Part shown: in pieces, positions 8,021 to 8,229 of the stretch
How positions within the stretch are numbered: the first letter of the stretch is position 1
Layout: every line of letters starts with the position of its first letter
Assembly: GCA_964404065.1 (NCBI GenBank)
Contig: CAYOIP010000046.1
Span: 1 to 8,229 of the forward strand
Direction: 5' to 3'
Length of the DNA stretch: 8,229 nt
Origin: UBA7396 sp964404065
GTDB taxonomy: Bacteria; Patescibacteriota; Gracilibacteria; BD1-5; UBA6164
Made by a program: the position numbers and the translations under genes
Notes under the pieces: model-generated
What the model was told of the DNA's origin: nothing
Database searches by the model: none
What the model saw: only the letters and a program-made list of their open reading frames with translations

Positions 8021-8229
8021 ATGTTTTTTTGAATTATTTTGGTTTTCTTGACATCATTATGAGATGTATATTATAAAAAAGTTCTTTCTTTAACTCAATG
8101 AGTACTTACAGATAGAGTTTTTCAATTTTTAAATTCTTTTTTTTCATTTTTAGTTATAATATGTTTTTTTGTATTAATTTACTTATTTGATAAAAATATA
8201 TTGTTTTGAGTAAATTTTTCAAGTAAATT
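8021..8229 (+). CDS. Membrane protein, possibly EamA/DMT-type transporter (3'-partial)
   Basis: The ATG at 8021, 9 nt after the U32-like stop, opens a frame that runs off the window after 69 codons, with TGA read as Gly at residues 4, 14, 27 and 64. The N-terminus is hydrophobic (MFFGIILVFLTSLG), followed by DVYYKK. A second hydrophobic stretch, FFSFLVIICFFVLIYLF, lies at about residues 43-59. Two membrane helices with a YYKK-type turn after the first resemble the start of EamA (drug/metabolite transporter) proteins, but 69 residues are too few to be sure. The close spacing suggests it is co-transcribed with the U32-like gene. It is certain to be hydrophobic; the family is a guess. Confidence 0.5.

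Noticed and set aside
1..8229. Apparent field of pseudogenes with many TGA stops
   Set aside because: The stops are all TGA, fall on conserved Gly positions and never TAA or TAG within frames; the genes are intact under code 25.
1..8229. TGA read as Trp (code 4) or as selenocysteine
   Set aside because: Family alignments from memory demand Gly at these sites, TGG is used for Trp at WYDAL and EPW, and dozens of TGA per window exclude Sec.

Overview
The window comes from an AT-rich bacterial genome in which in-frame TGA codons fall again and again at conserved glycine positions: the DprA GSR motif, the residue after KISKS in MetRS, the Nudix GGH, the AGH and SGD motifs of the beta-CASP nuclease. 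TGG is used separately for Trp. This is UGA=Gly, NCBI genetic code 25, known from the candidate phyla Gracilibacteria (BD1-5/GN02) and Absconditabacteria (SR1). The window cannot decide between the two. Read with code 25, the short fragments seen under the standard code join into seven intact or edge-truncated genes. All are on the + strand and tightly packed, with gaps of 1 to 71 nt. No stretch over 300 bases lacks a gene.

Layout: (1) 1-2907, the C-terminal 968 codons of a very large beta-CASP metallo-beta-lactamase nuclease. Its fold is interrupted by a huge insertion containing three diverged 140-residue repeats, and by a second coiled-coil insertion. (2) 2979-4040, dprA. (3) 4102-5622, metG, with a GC-rich hairpin element embedded in frame in its coding sequence. 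(4) 5624-6235, an unrecognised 203-aa protein starting 1 nt after metG. (5) 6257-6901, a COG4112-like Nudix hydrolase, whose stop codon lies inside a perfect 30-bp GC-rich palindrome. (6) 6947-8011, a U32/UbiV-like protein with a four-Cys pattern that suggests an Fe-S cluster. (7) 8021 to the edge, the start of a membrane protein, possibly EamA-type.

The genes do not form one obvious pathway. They cover RNA processing, DNA uptake and recombination, translation, and nucleotide or small-molecule housekeeping. Promoter-like sequences are visible only upstream of dprA and metG, so metG and the genes after it may be one transcript, possibly modulated by the palindrome at 6897-6926. None of the six visible start codons has a Shine-Dalgarno sequence.

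The most unusual features are the repeat-bearing insertion in the nuclease, the repeat element captured inside metG, and the perfect palindrome after the Nudix gene.
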